43,972 bases of DNA from an uncultured SAR86 cluster bacterium (GCA_902551185.1 CACDCN010000009.1:1-43972), one strand, 5' to 3'; positions 24,336 through 34,939 are shown, numbered from the stretch's first letter. Notes: generated by a model from the letters alone, not told the origin. Made by a program: numbers and translations.

Positions 24336-25635
24336 TAATCTTCATACCTAATGAATTCATTATATCTTTGAAGTGAGGGAAAGAGGTTTCAATATTTTTG
24401 CAATTTTTAACCCTTATACCATTTTTTGATCTAATTCCTGCTATTAAAAAGCTCATAGCAATCCTATGATCATCATAAGAATTAATTTCTTCATTAATAT
24501 CTACAAAACTATTTGTTCCTGTAATTGATAATCCATCATCAAAGACTTCATAATTAATATTTAATTTTTTAAGACCTTCCGCCATTGCATTTATTCTATC
24601 TGATTCTTTAACTCTAAGTTCGGCAGCATTTTTAATATTTGTCGTTCCTTCTGCAAAAGCTGCAGCAATGCACAGAATTGGTATCTCATCAATTATATTT
24701 GGAATAATATCTTCTGAGATATCAATTCCATTTAAATTTGAAGACTTTACTATGATGTCTCCTGATTCTTCATTACAAATATTCTTCACATTTTTTATCT
24801 CAATATTGCCTCCCATCAAAGCAAGCACTTTTAGCAGTCCATTTCTTGTAGGATTTAAGCCAACATTCTTTATTACTATTTCAGATTTAGGAGATATTAA
24901 TGCAGCTACAATTATGAAAGAAGCAGATGAAAAATCACCCACGACATCATATGATTCTCTAGGTATTAAATCTTCATTATTAAACTTAATTAATCCTTTG
25001 TTTTGGTTATCTCCATATTTAATATCTCCCTTAAAATATTCAATCATTCTCTCAGTATGATCTCTGGTTGTTTTTGGCTCCTTAATGCTTATAGAATTAT
25101 TTGATGCAAGGGCAGCTAAGATTAAACAAGACTTAACTTGTGCGCTTGCAATAGGCATCTGATAATGAAAATTATTACAAATATCGGAACCTAATATTTT
25201 GATTGGAGCCATACCATTATTACTTTCTATTTCAGCACCCATAGCTTTTAGAGGATTAATTACTCTAGACATTGGTCTATTTGATAACGATTGATCTCCA
25301 ACTAAAGTTGCATTTATGCCTAGCCCTGATATTAAACCCATTATTAGCCTCATTCCAGTGCCAGAATTACCAAGATTTAAATCTTTATAGGGACTTTTTA
25401 AATGCTCATCTCTCTTATTTATATATATTAATCCATTATCTTTTTTAATAGATGCCCCTATTCCGTTGAGTGCAATAAGTGTTGAATTTGGATCTTCGGC
25501 ATCTAAAAATCCTTTTATTTCCATTCTTGAATTAAGTAAAAATCCAATAATAAGAATTCTTTGAGATATTGATTTATCTCCAGGGCATATGATCTCTCCA
25601 TTAAGAGAATTAATTTGATGTGATATTAAATTCAA
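24328..25635 (-). CDS. aroA: 3-phosphoshikimate 1-carboxyvinyltransferase (EPSP synthase)
   Basis: This 435-residue protein has the substrate-binding CPGDKSISQR segment (18-27, Lys 21), LGNSGTGMR around the PEP site, SNRPMSR and the late ELRVKESDR segment. It joins shikimate-3-phosphate and PEP in the aromatic pathway. The start is a TTG overlapping the tyrA stop by 4 bp; it is the only start that keeps the usual N-terminal length. In Pseudomonas tyrA and aroA are one fused gene; here they are separate but overlapping. Confidence 0.96.
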   Translation of the reverse strand: MNLISHQINSLNGEIICPGDKSISQRILIIGFLLNSRMEIKGFLDAEDPNSTLIALNGIGASIKKDNGLIYINKRDEHLKSPYKDLNLGNSGTGMRLIMGLISGLGINATLVGDQSLSNRPMSRVINPLKAMGAEIESNNGMAPIKILGSDICNNFHYQMPIASAQVKSCLILAALASNNSISIKEPKTTRDHTERMIEYFKGDIKYGDNQNKGLIKFNNEDLIPRESYDVVGDFSSASFIIVAALISPKSEIVIKNVGLNPTRNGLLKVLALMGGNIEIKNVKNICNEESGDIIVKSSNLNGIDISEDIIPNIIDEIPILCIAAAFAEGTTNIKNAAELRVKESDRINAMAEGLKKLNINYEVFDDGLSITGTNSFVDINEEINSYDDHRIAMSFLIAGIRSKNGIRVKNCKNIETSFPHFKDIMNSLGMKINE

Positions 25636-26504
25636 AATTTATCTTCTTTAAAAGATTTAATTTCATCCAGTTCTTTTTTTAAGATTTCGAGATGAGAAAA
25701 TATGTCTGGTATTTGCTTGGTTTCTGTTATTAGTTCCAATAAGTTATTTATTGAAACCTGCATTCCTGCCAACGCTTTGATTAAATCTACTCTGTTAAGC
25801 ATAAAGATATCTCTCCACATCTCAGGGTTAGAGCCGCTTAATCTAATAAATTCTTTTAGCCCACCACCTGCATTATCACCAACCTCTGTGGGTGATAATC
25901 TTATAGAATCAATCAATGCATATGAAATTAAATGAGGCAGATGGCTCGTTATCGCAAAAACTAAATCATGTTCGCGAACAGACATAAATGCTGTTCTCAT
26001 TTGTAAGGCATTTTTCCAAAAATTCTCTACCTTTTCTAAATGTTCTTTTTCTGCATTAAAAGGATCACATAAAACATTTTTTTTATTTATAAATAAATTT
26101 TTATCAGCTGCATGAATACCTGATTTATCAGATCCTGCAACAGGATGTGATAAAACTATATTAGAAACATCTTCTATTTTGATATGATTTTTTACACTAG
26201 AAGTATCTGTAATTGTTATAGAAGTATTCCATAAACCATCTAGTTCATTAAGTACATCAAGGGTTTGTTTTGGAGGTACTGCTAAAATTATCAAATCTAT
26301 ATTTTTAGCAGATTCTTGTGAGCTGATTTCTTCTATAGTCCCAGCATCTCTATCAATAATATCTTTTTTTATAGCATCGTTAACAACTACATTGTCTATA
26401 TCAAAACCATAGACAGTAATTCCTTTTGATTTTGATGCAAGTGCTATAGATGAGCCTATCATTCCAAGCCCAATAATTAAAATGCTATTTACATTGGAAC
26501 TCAT
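25632..26504 (-). CDS. tyrA: Prephenate/arogenate dehydrogenase
   Basis: This 290-residue protein begins with an NAD-binding GLGMIGSSIA motif and has a central HPVAGSDKSG segment and an SHLPHLISYA helix, all typical of TyrA. It oxidatively decarboxylates prephenate to 4-hydroxyphenylpyruvate for tyrosine. No chorismate mutase or ACT domain is attached. It overlaps pheA by 4 bp and aroA by 4 bp. The hisC-type aminotransferase gene found between pheA and tyrA in Pseudomonas is missing. Prephenate rather than arogenate as substrate is assumed. Confidence 0.93.
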   Translation of the reverse strand: MSSNVNSILIIGLGMIGSSIALASKSKGITVYGFDIDNVVVNDAIKKDIIDRDAGTIEEISSQESAKNIDLIILAVPPKQTLDVLNELDGLWNTSITITDTSSVKNHIKIEDVSNIVLSHPVAGSDKSGIHAADKNLFINKKNVLCDPFNAEKEHLEKVENFWKNALQMRTAFMSVREHDLVFAITSHLPHLISYALIDSIRLSPTEVGDNAGGGLKEFIRLSGSNPEMWRDIFMLNRVDLIKALAGMQVSINNLLELITETKQIPDIFSHLEILKKELDEIKSFKEDKF

Positions 26505-27589
26505 ATATATTCTGGGTAAGACCCAAAGTTTCTAACAATTGCCCCTGTTTCTTGAACTTCTTCAATTGCCAAGCGAAGTTTTTTATCTTTAATATGACCT
26601 TCGCAATCAATAAAAAAATCATGGGAATTAACATTACCTCTTGATGGTCTGGTTTCAATTTTACTTAAATTAATTTTCTTTTCATCAAAGGGTTTAAGTA
26701 CTGACATTAAAGAGCCTGGCTTATTTGGAGTTTGAATTAAAAATGAACTTTTATCTGCTCCTGTTTTTGCGACTTCATGTTTGCCAATAACTAAAAATCT
26801 CGTTTTATTCTCAGAATAATCCTGAATATTTTTCTTAACCAACTTTAGTTTATATTTCTCGATAGCCATTGAATTTACAATACATAAAATATTCTTATTA
26901 TCTTTAGCATATTGAGCTGCTATAGCAGAGCTTGGCATTTCTAATCTTTTAATATTTCCAATATTCCTTTCAATCCATTTTGAACACTGTCCAAGTGCTT
27001 GGGGGTGTGATGCTATTGCAAAAGCTTCACTAATATTAAATTTATTTCCTGCAGCTAATTGATGATCAATATCTAAATAAATTTCGCCTATAACATTAAT
27101 ATGTTCACTATCTGCTAAACAATTCAAGGTTGTATTTATTACTCCTTCTGATGAATTTTCAACAGGCACAACACCTACATTAACCTCATCGTTCATAACT
27201 TGATAAAAGACATCATCAATAGACGTCGTGGGTATTTTGACTACTTGTGATCCAAATTGATTATGAACTGCAGCTTCCGAATGCGTTCCTTCAGGTCCTA
27301 AGTATGCAATTTTTAAAACTTCTTCTAAAGATAAACACCCAGAAATAAGCTCTTTGTATATTGCTCTAATTTTAGAATCAGGTAAAAGTCCTTTTTTATT
27401 AGATTTAATGATATTCCTAAGTATCTTAGATTCTCTATCAGGTTTATAAAATGAAGATTTTGGGCTTGCTTTAGACTTTATTTTACCTGCTTCAACTGCA
27501 TGTGCTGCCCTTTTTTGAATAAGCGCGTAGATATCTTGATCAATTTTATCAATTTTATCTCTTAAATTTTTAAGACTATTATCAGACAT
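26501..27589 (-). CDS. pheA: Bifunctional chorismate mutase/prephenate dehydratase (P-protein)
   Basis: This 362-residue protein has an AroQ chorismate mutase domain (1-90, LRDKIDKIDQDIYALI at its start), a prephenate dehydratase domain (about 93-270, beginning AYLGPEGTHSE and ending with the catalytic TRF motif) and a C-terminal ACT domain with the phenylalanine-sensing ETRP segment. It commits chorismate to phenylalanine and is probably feedback-inhibited through the ACT domain. It lies 2 bp after serC. Domain order and length are standard. Confidence 0.96.
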   Translation of the reverse strand: MSDNSLKNLRDKIDKIDQDIYALIQKRAAHAVEAGKIKSKASPKSSFYKPDRESKILRNIIKSNKKGLLPDSKIRAIYKELISGCLSLEEVLKIAYLGPEGTHSEAAVHNQFGSQVVKIPTTSIDDVFYQVMNDEVNVGVVPVENSSEGVINTTLNCLADSEHINVIGEIYLDIDHQLAAGNKFNISEAFAIASHPQALGQCSKWIERNIGNIKRLEMPSSAIAAQYAKDNKNILCIVNSMAIEKYKLKLVKKNIQDYSENKTRFLVIGKHEVAKTGADKSSFLIQTPNKPGSLMSVLKPFDEKKINLSKIETRPSRGNVNSHDFFIDCEGHIKDKKLRLAIEEVQETGAIVRNFGSYPEYI

Positions 27590-27591
27590 TT

Positions 27592-28668
27592 TTAACCATA
27601 TTTGGATTCAAAATGATCCATAAACTTTATTAAATCCTCTACTCCATCTAAGGGCATAGCATTATATATGCTTGCTCTCATTCCTCCAACTGTAAAGTGC
27701 CCTTTTAAGTTTAATAAGCCATTTTCAGCAGATTCTTTTAAAAATAATGGCTCAAGCTTTTTATCCTTTAATACAAATGGAATATTGACAATAGATCTAT
27801 TGTTAATATGAACAGGATTTATATAAAAATCTGAATTATCAATAACTTGATATAATTTTGAAGCCTTTAATGTGTTTAATTCTTTAAAGTAAGATAGTCC
27901 ACCTAATTTTTTTACCCATTTAAAGACTTTACCAGCAACATACCAAGAAAATGTTGGAGGAGTGTTCAACATAGAATTTTGTTTTGAATGTTCAGAATAT
28001 CTAAGTAAATTAGTTAAAGCTTTGTTTCCTTGCTTCATAAAACTTTTTTTAATAATCACAACTGTTAATCCAGATGGTCCAATATTTTTTTGAGCAGAAG
28101 CATAAATTAAAGAAAATTTATTCACATCAATGGGTTCACTTAATATTGAAGATGACATATCTGCAACTAACGGATTGTTAATTGTTGGAATATGATCAAA
28201 TGCAACACCATGGATTGTTTCATTTGGGCAATAGTGAACATAAGATGCATCTTCAGGAATTTTTAAGTCTTTAAAATGAGGTGCGTAAATAAAATTCTCG
28301 TTTTCTGATGAAAAGATTTGATCTATTTCGGTAATTTTAGAGCCTTCTTCAAAGGCTCTCTTTGTCCAAGTTCCAGTAGTTATATAGGCAGGCTTCCCTT
28401 GTAAATGAGAAAAATTCATTGGTATCATTGAAAATTGATGGGTTGCACCACCTTGTAAAAATAAAACTTCATAATTATCGGGTATGTTAAGAATTTCTAT
28501 AAAATCTTTTTTAGCCTCAAATGCAATAGATGAATAGAGCTCAGTCCTATGGCTCATTTCCATTATAGAGATACCAGCATTATTAAATTCTAATAATTCT
28601 GATTGAACTTCTAATAAAACATCTTCAGGAATTGTTGCGGGCCCCGGAGAAAAATTCCATTTCCTCAT
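27592..28668 (-). CDS. serC: Phosphoserine aminotransferase
   Basis: This 358-residue class V aminotransferase begins MRKWNFSPGPATIPEDVL, so I use the ATG at 28668. A reading from 28710 would run back into gyrA and adds only an arginine-rich tail. The PLP Lys lies in IYASAQKNIGPSG. The C-terminal GGMRASIYNAMP segment is typical. It makes 3-phosphoserine (and can serve the pyridoxine pathway). The gap to the gyrA stop is 2 bp, so it is read as part of the same long unit. Confidence 0.96.
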   Translation of the reverse strand: MRKWNFSPGPATIPEDVLLEVQSELLEFNNAGISIMEMSHRTELYSSIAFEAKKDFIEILNIPDNYEVLFLQGGATHQFSMIPMNFSHLQGKPAYITTGTWTKRAFEEGSKITEIDQIFSSENENFIYAPHFKDLKIPEDASYVHYCPNETIHGVAFDHIPTINNPLVADMSSSILSEPIDVNKFSLIYASAQKNIGPSGLTVVIIKKSFMKQGNKALTNLLRYSEHSKQNSMLNTPPTFSWYVAGKVFKWVKKLGGLSYFKELNTLKASKLYQVIDNSDFYINPVHINNRSIVNIPFVLKDKKLEPLFLKESAENGLLNLKGHFTVGGMRASIYNAMPLDGVEDLIKFMDHFESKYG

Positions 28669-28670
28669 AA

Positions 28671-31211
28671 TTAATCTTCTTCGTCTTGTTCTTCGGGTAT
28701 TGTGACGCACTCAGTTAATTTTTCACCTTCTTTAGGTGTTATTATTTTTACACCTTGAGTATTTCTACTTAGTGTTGGTACTTGAGAAACATTTGTACGA
28801 ATCATTGTTCCCTTGTCACTGATTAACATTATTCCATCTTCCTCGTCTACTAATGTGGCTGTAACCATTAAACCATTTCTTTCACTAGTTTTAATAGATA
28901 TAACACCTTGGCCCCCTCGATTGTGGGTGGGAAAGTCTTCTAAATTAGTCTTTTTACCATATCCATTTTCTGAAACACATAATACTGTTTTTGAGGGGTC
29001 TGCAACATTTAAAGAAATCAATCTTTGATCTTTCTTTAATTTTAAACCCTTGACACCTCTTGCGGTTCTTCCCATTGCTCTCACTTTTGATTCTTTAAAT
29101 CTTATTAACTTTCCAGCTGACGATGCTAAAAGAATTTCATTGGTTCCATCTGTTATAGCTGTTCCAATTAATTTATCATCTTCATCTAAATTTATAGCTT
29201 TGATTCCTGATTTCCACTTTCGTTCAAAGAGACTTAAATTAGTTTTTTTAGTAATTCCTTTTCTTGTTGCCATGAAAATAAATTTTTTATCTGAAAATTC
29301 TTCCACTGGAAGTATGTCACTTACTCTCTCATCGTCATCAAGATTAAGCATATTAACTAGCGGCCTTCCTTTAGATGTTCTTGACGCAACTGGTATTTCA
29401 TATACCTTTAACCAATACACCTTGCCTTTGGTTGTGAAACATAATATCTGAACATGACTGCTCAAAACATATAGATTTTGTATTAAATCTTCTTCTTTTA
29501 CTGCCGCTGCCGCTTTGCCTTGACCGCCCCTTCTTTGTTCTCGATATTCTTCAAGCGGTTGTGTTTTTGCATAACCACTTCTAGATACAGTAAGCACTCT
29601 AATCTCTTCAGGTATTAAATCCTCATTTGTAATCCCTCTTCTTGTATCATTAATTAACGTTCTTCTTTCATCTCCGAAATTATTTCTAACTTCTTCCAAT
29701 TCTCCAATCATTAAATTTTGAAGAGTAGATTTGTCATCAAGGATCTTTTGTAATCCAATAATTTTGTCTACTATTTCTGCAAATTCTTTACTTAAATTAT
29801 CTTGTTCGAGTCCTGTTAATCTTCCCAGTCTTAATTCTAAAATTGCTTTAGACTGATCTGGAGATAATTTATATTTTTTTCCTTTTAATCCAAAATCTTT
29901 ACTTAAACCTTTTGGTTTACATGCGTCGTTACCGACTTTTTTTAAAATGGCCTCCACCGGTCCTGATTTCCAGGTTTTCTTACATAAGGCTTCTGCAGCA
30001 ATTTTTGGATCTTTTGATTTTTTAATGATAGTAATAACTTCATCTATATTTGCGATTGCAACCATTAAGCCTTCTACAACATGACCTCTTTCTTTGGCTT
30101 TTTTTAAATCAAACTTCGTCCTTTTGGTAATAATATCTTTTCGATGTTTGACGAATGCCTGAAGCATTTCTTTTAGATTGACTTCTTTTGGCTGACCCTC
30201 GGAAAGAACAGTAAAATTAATTCCAAAAGATTGCTCGAGTTGAGTTTGGGCAAATAGATTATTTTCTAAAACGTCAATTGAATCTCCCTTTCTAACCTCA
30301 ATTACAACTCTCAAGCCATCTTTATCAGACTCGTCTCTAATTTCAGTTATCCCTTCTATCTTTTTTTCTTTTACTAGTTCAGCAATTTTTTCAAGCATCC
30401 TTGCTTTATTTACCATGAATGGAATTTCATTAATTATCAAAGACTGTTTACCTGATTTGTCTTCTTCAATTGAGGTGTTTGATCTAATATGGATTATTCC
30501 CCTTCCTGTTTTATAAGCTTCATAGATACCAGCTTTGCCATCAATAGTTCCACCAGTGGGAAAATCTGGACCTGAAATATCTTTAATTAATTCATCTATA
30601 GGAATTTTTGGGTTTTTTATTAAATTAATACACCCATCTAAAACTTCATTCAAATTATGTGGTGGTATATTAGTAGCCATTCCAACCGCAATACCAGATG
30701 ATCCATTAACTAATAAATTAGGTATTTTTGTTGGGAGTACATCAGGAATATCTTCACTACCATCATAATTTGGAGAATAAGAAACAGTTTCTTTTTCTAT
30801 ATCACCAAGCATTTGATCTGTTATTTTAGCCATTCTTACTTCGGTATATCTCATAGCAGCCGGTGGGTCTCCGTCTATAGATCCAAAGTTACCTTGACCT
30901 TCAACAATTGGATATCGCATAGAAAAATCTTGAGCCATCCTAACCATAGCATCGTAGACAGCGGAATCACCATGAGGATGATATTTACCAATAACATCAC
31001 CAACAACTCTTGCTGATTTCTTGTAAGGTCTATTATGATAATTTTTAAGATCATACATCGCATATAAAATACGCCTATGAACTGGTTTAAGACCATCTCT
31101 TATGTCTGGTAAAGCCCTTCCATGAATAACGCTTAGAGCATAGCTTAAATAGGATTGCTTGAGCTCATCTTCAATGTTTACAGATATAATTTCCTTTGCA
31201 AAATCACTCAT
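28671..31211 (-). CDS. gyrA: DNA gyrase subunit A
   Basis: This 846-residue protein matches E. coli GyrA residue for residue at the N-terminus. The catalytic Tyr is Tyr 122 in AAMRYTE, and the quinolone-determining region has Ser 83 and Asp 87 ([10 protein letters not shown]), the wild-type, sensitive state. The C-terminal DNA-wrapping domain has the GyrA-box region QRRGGQGK and ends in an acidic tail (EEQDEED). It heads the co-directional run to pyrF. The start ATG is preceded by an A-rich leader without a strong ribosome binding site. Confidence 0.98.
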   Translation of the reverse strand: MSDFAKEIISVNIEDELKQSYLSYALSVIHGRALPDIRDGLKPVHRRILYAMYDLKNYHNRPYKKSARVVGDVIGKYHPHGDSAVYDAMVRMAQDFSMRYPIVEGQGNFGSIDGDPPAAMRYTEVRMAKITDQMLGDIEKETVSYSPNYDGSEDIPDVLPTKIPNLLVNGSSGIAVGMATNIPPHNLNEVLDGCINLIKNPKIPIDELIKDISGPDFPTGGTIDGKAGIYEAYKTGRGIIHIRSNTSIEEDKSGKQSLIINEIPFMVNKARMLEKIAELVKEKKIEGITEIRDESDKDGLRVVIEVRKGDSIDVLENNLFAQTQLEQSFGINFTVLSEGQPKEVNLKEMLQAFVKHRKDIITKRTKFDLKKAKERGHVVEGLMVAIANIDEVITIIKKSKDPKIAAEALCKKTWKSGPVEAILKKVGNDACKPKGLSKDFGLKGKKYKLSPDQSKAILELRLGRLTGLEQDNLSKEFAEIVDKIIGLQKILDDKSTLQNLMIGELEEVRNNFGDERRTLINDTRRGITNEDLIPEEIRVLTVSRSGYAKTQPLEEYREQRRGGQGKAAAAVKEEDLIQNLYVLSSHVQILCFTTKGKVYWLKVYEIPVASRTSKGRPLVNMLNLDDDERVSDILPVEEFSDKKFIFMATRKGITKKTNLSLFERKWKSGIKAINLDEDDKLIGTAITDGTNEILLASSAGKLIRFKESKVRAMGRTARGVKGLKLKKDQRLISLNVADPSKTVLCVSENGYGKKTNLEDFPTHNRGGQGVISIKTSERNGLMVTATLVDEEDGIMLISDKGTMIRTNVSQVPTLSRNTQGVKIITPKEGEKLTECVTIPEEQDEED

Positions 31212-31248
31212 TCTTTTTGCTTATTTTTTCCTAATTTTATGTATGAAA

Positions 31249-31268
31249 AACCATCATCAAATATGGTT
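31249..31268 (-). terminator. Weak hairpin candidate between pntB and gyrA
   Basis: On the minus strand, 6-bp arms AACCAT and ATGGTT flank an 8-nt loop and run into a short T stretch. It lies 27 bp after the pntB stop and could end the transhydrogenase transcript before gyrA. The stem is short and AT-rich, so this is only a candidate. Confidence 0.3.
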
Positions 31269-31294
31269 ATATTTTAACATATTTAGTAGGTAAA

Positions 31295-32674
31295 TTATTC
31301 TTTAAATTCTGATACTAAACCGCCTATAGATTCTTTAGCATCTCCAAATAACATCCTTGTATTTTCTTTAAAGAAAAGTGGGTTTTGAACACCTGCAAAA
31401 CCGGAAGACATCGATCTTTTTAAGACGAAAACAGTTCTCGCATTGTTAACTTCTATTATTGGCATTCCATATATTGGGCTTCCAGGCTCTTCTGTTGCAG
31501 ATGGATTAACAACATCATTGGCGCCAATTACTATTGCAACATCAATACTATCCATTGATGGATTTACATCATCAGGTTCAACTAATACATCATATGGAAC
31601 ATTAGCTTCAGCAAGTAAAACATTCATATGTCCTGGCATTCTTCCTGCTACAGGATGAATTCCATATTTAACTTCGGTTCCATTTGCTTCTAAAAGCTCT
31701 CCTAGCTCTCTTACTACATGTTGAGCTTGAGCAACTGCCATCCCATAACCTGGAACTACTAAAACTGAGCTTGCATTTTCAAGAATTAAATATGCATCTG
31801 AAACATTTATTGGTTTAACCTCTCCTGTTTCTTCTGATTTAGAAACAGATGAAGATGTTGCATATCCAACAAATAAAATATTTCCAATTGATCTATTCAT
31901 AGCCTTTGCCATGATGATTGTTAAAATTAATCCGCTAGCGCCTACAAGGGAGCCTGCAACAATTAAGACATTATTTAACAATAATAAGCCTGCAAAAGCT
32001 GCTGCTATTCCAGAGAAAGAATTTAACAATGAAATCACAACTGGCATATCACCACCGCCAATTGGTAAAACAAAACCTATTCCACCTAATAAAGTTAAAA
32101 TTAATAGAATGGTAAAGAAATCAAATTTAGGTACAAAAATATTAGTTAATAAAATTGAATATACTAAATAAATTATTGAAATATAAAAAATAGTAGTAAA
32201 TAACTTTGTAACTATAGAGGTTTTCTTGATCGTTAGTTTCTCTGATAATTTTCCATAAGCAATAATACTGCCTGAAAAAGTTACTCCACCTATGAAAATT
32301 GTGATCATAATAAGAATATATTGAAAAGTATTTTCAGGGATGGAATTGAACTCAGACCAAGCAATAAAGAATGTTGCTAAACCTCCAAAGCCATTAAATA
32401 ACGCTACCATTTCTGGAATTGAAGTCATCTTTACTCTTAAGGCAATTAATGAGCCTACTATGGCTCCAATAGAAATACCTATGATTATTAATAATGGATT
32501 TACTATATTTACCAAAGTAATAGCAACAGCAATAAACATAGCCAATGCTGATAAAAAGTTACCCTTAACAGCCGTATCCTCTTTCCCAAGCATCTTGATA
32601 CCAGTTATAAATAATATAGAGGATGCTATATAAACAATATTTTGAAATGCAGAAATATTTTCAATTAAATTCAT
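31295..32674 (-). CDS. pntB: NAD(P) transhydrogenase beta subunit
   Basis: This 459-residue protein has about nine hydrophobic helices in residues 10-265. A soluble NADP(H)-binding domain III follows with VVPGYGMAVAQAQH, the HPVAGRMPGHMNVLLAEA segment and VIGANDVVNP. It works with the PntA proteins to couple proton entry to hydride transfer from NADH to NADP+. It follows the small membrane subunit gene by 2 bp. Length is normal (E. coli 462). Confidence 0.97.
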   Translation of the reverse strand: MNLIENISAFQNIVYIASSILFITGIKMLGKEDTAVKGNFLSALAMFIAVAITLVNIVNPLLIIIGISIGAIVGSLIALRVKMTSIPEMVALFNGFGGLATFFIAWSEFNSIPENTFQYILIMITIFIGGVTFSGSIIAYGKLSEKLTIKKTSIVTKLFTTIFYISIIYLVYSILLTNIFVPKFDFFTILLILTLLGGIGFVLPIGGGDMPVVISLLNSFSGIAAAFAGLLLLNNVLIVAGSLVGASGLILTIIMAKAMNRSIGNILFVGYATSSSVSKSEETGEVKPINVSDAYLILENASSVLVVPGYGMAVAQAQHVVRELGELLEANGTEVKYGIHPVAGRMPGHMNVLLAEANVPYDVLVEPDDVNPSMDSIDVAIVIGANDVVNPSATEEPGSPIYGMPIIEVNNARTVFVLKRSMSSGFAGVQNPLFFKENTRMLFGDAKESIGGLVSEFKE

Positions 32675-32676
32675 AG

Positions 32677-32949
32677 CTATTTCTTCTTAAACATTTTTAA
32701 CATTCTATTTGTTACTAGATATCCGCCAAAAACATTTATTGAGGCAAAGGTAACTGCTAAAAATGCTAATATTTCTTGTAACTGAGAACCAGAGCTAAGA
32801 ACCAATGCACCAACAAGAGCTATGCCAGAAATAGCATTGGCGCCAGACATTAAAGGTGTATGTAAAGTACTAGGAACCTTAGAAATTAGTTCTAATCCTA
32901 GGTATATAGAAAGAATAAGAACAAAACCAAGTAATATATATACTTCCAT
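32677..32949 (-). CDS. pntAB: NAD(P) transhydrogenase alpha subunit, membrane part
   Basis: This 90-residue protein is almost wholly hydrophobic with about three helices, and contains STLHTPLMSGANAISG, a conserved segment of the alpha-subunit membrane domain. In E. coli this domain is fused to the C-terminus of PntA; here, as in Rhodospirillum-type enzymes, it is a separate gene. It starts at an ATG that overlaps the last base of the upstream gene. Confidence 0.93.
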   Translation of the reverse strand: MEVYILLGFVLILSIYLGLELISKVPSTLHTPLMSGANAISGIALVGALVLSSGSQLQEILAFLAVTFASINVFGGYLVTNRMLKMFKKK

Positions 32950-34067
32950 TACTGAAACCTCTCATTTGTTATTTTACCCTCATACACCAAGACACTACTT
33001 TGTATTATTTCATCTTCAAAATTAAAATTTATTCCAGATGATTCTTTGTCATAAAAATCAGATATCCAATTATTGTAATTATTTGATAGTGCTAATGAAG
33101 CATGATTTGAAACTTTTGATGCTAAGTTCGATATACCTATTATCTTCACTCCATTTCTCTCTATTATTTTATCAACTTCCGAACCTTCAACATTTCCTCC
33201 AGATTCAACCGCCATATCAAAAATAACGCTACCTGGACTCATCTTATCTATTGTCATGTTGTCTATTAACAATGGGGCTGGTCTGCCAAAAAGCTGGGCT
33301 GTGGTAATTACTATATCCGATCTTTCACAGACTTTAGCCTGAAGTTCTTTTTGTTTTTTTATTTGTTCCTCGGTCAATTCTTTTGCATACCCTTGATCGG
33401 TTTCACCTGTTTCACCTAAATCTATCTTTACAAATTTTGCTCCCAATGAATTAACCTGTTCTTCTACAACATCTCTAGTATCAAATGCCTCAACCCTTGC
33501 TCCCAATCTTTTTGCGGTTGCTATTGCTTGCAATCCTGCAACTCCAACTCCAATAACAAATACCTTTGCAGGCTTTAATGTCCCAGCCGCTGTCATCATC
33601 ATTGGCAAAGCTGATGATAAATATTTAGCAGACTCTATAACCGCGACATAGCCTGCTAAATTTGCTTGAGAACTAAGAACATCCATTTTTTGAGCCCTGG
33701 TTATTCTTGGAATAAATTCCATACTAACCAGATTAATTTTTAATTTAGAGCATGACTTGATTAAATCTTGATTACTAAAAGGACTTACCATTCCTAAGAT
33801 TGTTGAGTTCGATTTCATTTGTTCCAACTCATGCTGTTCTAAAGCTTGATTTGTAATAATTAGGTTGGCATTCTTTAGACAACTTTCTCTCGTATGATTT
33901 TTTAATCCTATCTCTTCAAAAATTTCATTACTTATATTAATTCCTTTGCCGACGTCTTCTTCAAACCATACTTCTGCGCCCAAATCTATAAGTGTTTTTA
34001 CGGTATCTAAATGAATTGGAGACCGAGTATCTGAGTCAGTATTTGATTTTAATGCTGCAATAATCAC
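32949..34067 (-). CDS. pntAA: NAD(P) transhydrogenase alpha subunit, NAD(H)-binding part
   Basis: This 372-residue soluble protein is domain I of transhydrogenase. It has the RAQKMDVLSSQANLAGY segment and an NAD-binding VIGVGVAGLQAIATAKRLGA fold, and ends before the membrane domain, which is the next gene. The start codon is GTG (minus strand at 34065-34067); no ATG is available close by. With the two following genes it forms a complete three-subunit enzyme supplying NADPH in the cytoplasmic membrane. Confidence 0.95.
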   Translation of the reverse strand: MIIAALKSNTDSDTRSPIHLDTVKTLIDLGAEVWFEEDVGKGINISNEIFEEIGLKNHTRESCLKNANLIITNQALEQHELEQMKSNSTILGMVSPFSNQDLIKSCSKLKINLVSMEFIPRITRAQKMDVLSSQANLAGYVAVIESAKYLSSALPMMMTAAGTLKPAKVFVIGVGVAGLQAIATAKRLGARVEAFDTRDVVEEQVNSLGAKFVKIDLGETGETDQGYAKELTEEQIKKQKELQAKVCERSDIVITTAQLFGRPAPLLIDNMTIDKMSPGSVIFDMAVESGGNVEGSEVDKIIERNGVKIIGISNLASKVSNHASLALSNNYNNWISDFYDKESSGINFNFEDEIIQSSVLVYEGKITNERFQ

Positions 34068-34237
34068 TATATATGCTGTTTTTAATTTATGTAGTGAAGT
34101 TAATCTTAACAGTTCTATTAAGTCAATAAAATTAAAAATTCAGTATTACAGACTTTGTTAAAGGGTATAAAAATGTAGTTAAGCTACACAATATAGTTTT
34201 TATATTTGTTCTTTATTAAATTTATAAGGGTTAAAAT
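34068..34237. promoter_or_regulatory. Divergent intergenic region between pntAA and ubiG
   Basis: This 170-bp gap serves two divergent genes. A small dyad, TGTAG (34174-34178) and CTACA (34184-34188) around 5 bp, lies before ubiG, and a TATAAA hexamer (34166-34171) could be a -10 element without a clear -35. An AAGGG ribosome binding site at 34226-34230 sets the ubiG start. No other gene is visible. Confidence 0.35.
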
Positions 34238-34939
34238 ATGCCAATGGTCAATATAGATTTACAAGAAGTAAAAAAATTTTCTGATATTGCAGAAGACTGG
34301 TGGAATAAAAATGGAGATTTTAAGCCTTTGCATGTAATTAATCCTTTGAGGACTAAGTTCATTAAAGAAAGAGCTGAATTGAAAAATAAAAATGTTTTAG
34401 ATGTTGGGTGCGGCGGAGGCCTCCTAAGTGAATCATTATTTGATTTTGGTGCAAAAGTTACAGGTATTGATGCAGCGGGTCCAGGAATTGAAGTCGCAAA
34501 GATTCATGCAAAAGAAAACAATAAAGACATTAATTATTTTGAGAAAACTGCTGAAGAGTTAAGAAAAGAAAAATCTGAAACTTTTGATATTGTTACATGC
34601 TTAGAAGTTTTGGAACATGTTCCAGACCCAAAATCACTTGTAAAAACATGTACTGATCTTCTTAAGCCTGGAGGACACCTTTTTCTTTCAACAATTAATA
34701 AAAATCCAAGATCTTGGATAACTGCAATAGTTGGTGCTGAATATATTTTTAATCTTTTACCAAAGGGTACTCATGAATTTGATAAATTTATTAAGCCCTC
34801 AAGCTTAGCCTCATATGTTAGAGATGCTAATGCTAAAGTTATTGAAACAAAAGGCATGTTCTATAATCCTATTACACATAAGGCTAACCTTAATGAGGAT
34901 CTTGGTGTTAATTATTTAATGTATGCTAGAAAATCATAA
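34238..34939 (+). CDS. ubiG: Ubiquinone biosynthesis O-methyltransferase
   Basis: This 233-residue protein has the SAM-binding motif VLDVGCGGGLLS, a later EVLEHVPDP segment and the N-terminal FSDIAEDWWNKNGDFKPLH typical of UbiG. It methylates both hydroxyl groups made during ubiquinone ring modification. An AAGGG site 7 bp upstream supports the ATG at 34238. It overlaps the following phosphatase gene by 17 bp. The order ubiG-phosphatase-SDR near gyrA matches Pseudomonas. Confidence 0.96.
   Translation: MPMVNIDLQEVKKFSDIAEDWWNKNGDFKPLHVINPLRTKFIKERAELKNKNVLDVGCGGGLLSESLFDFGAKVTGIDAAGPGIEVAKIHAKENNKDINYFEKTAEELRKEKSETFDIVTCLEVLEHVPDPKSLVKTCTDLLKPGGHLFLSTINKNPRSWITAIVGAEYIFNLLPKGTHEFDKFIKPSSLASYVRDANAKVIETKGMFYNPITHKANLNEDLGVNYLMYARKS

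Noticed and set aside
29050-29451. 133-codon plus-strand open frame inside gyrA
   Set aside because: It is a shadow of the gyrA coding sequence with no protein-family features.
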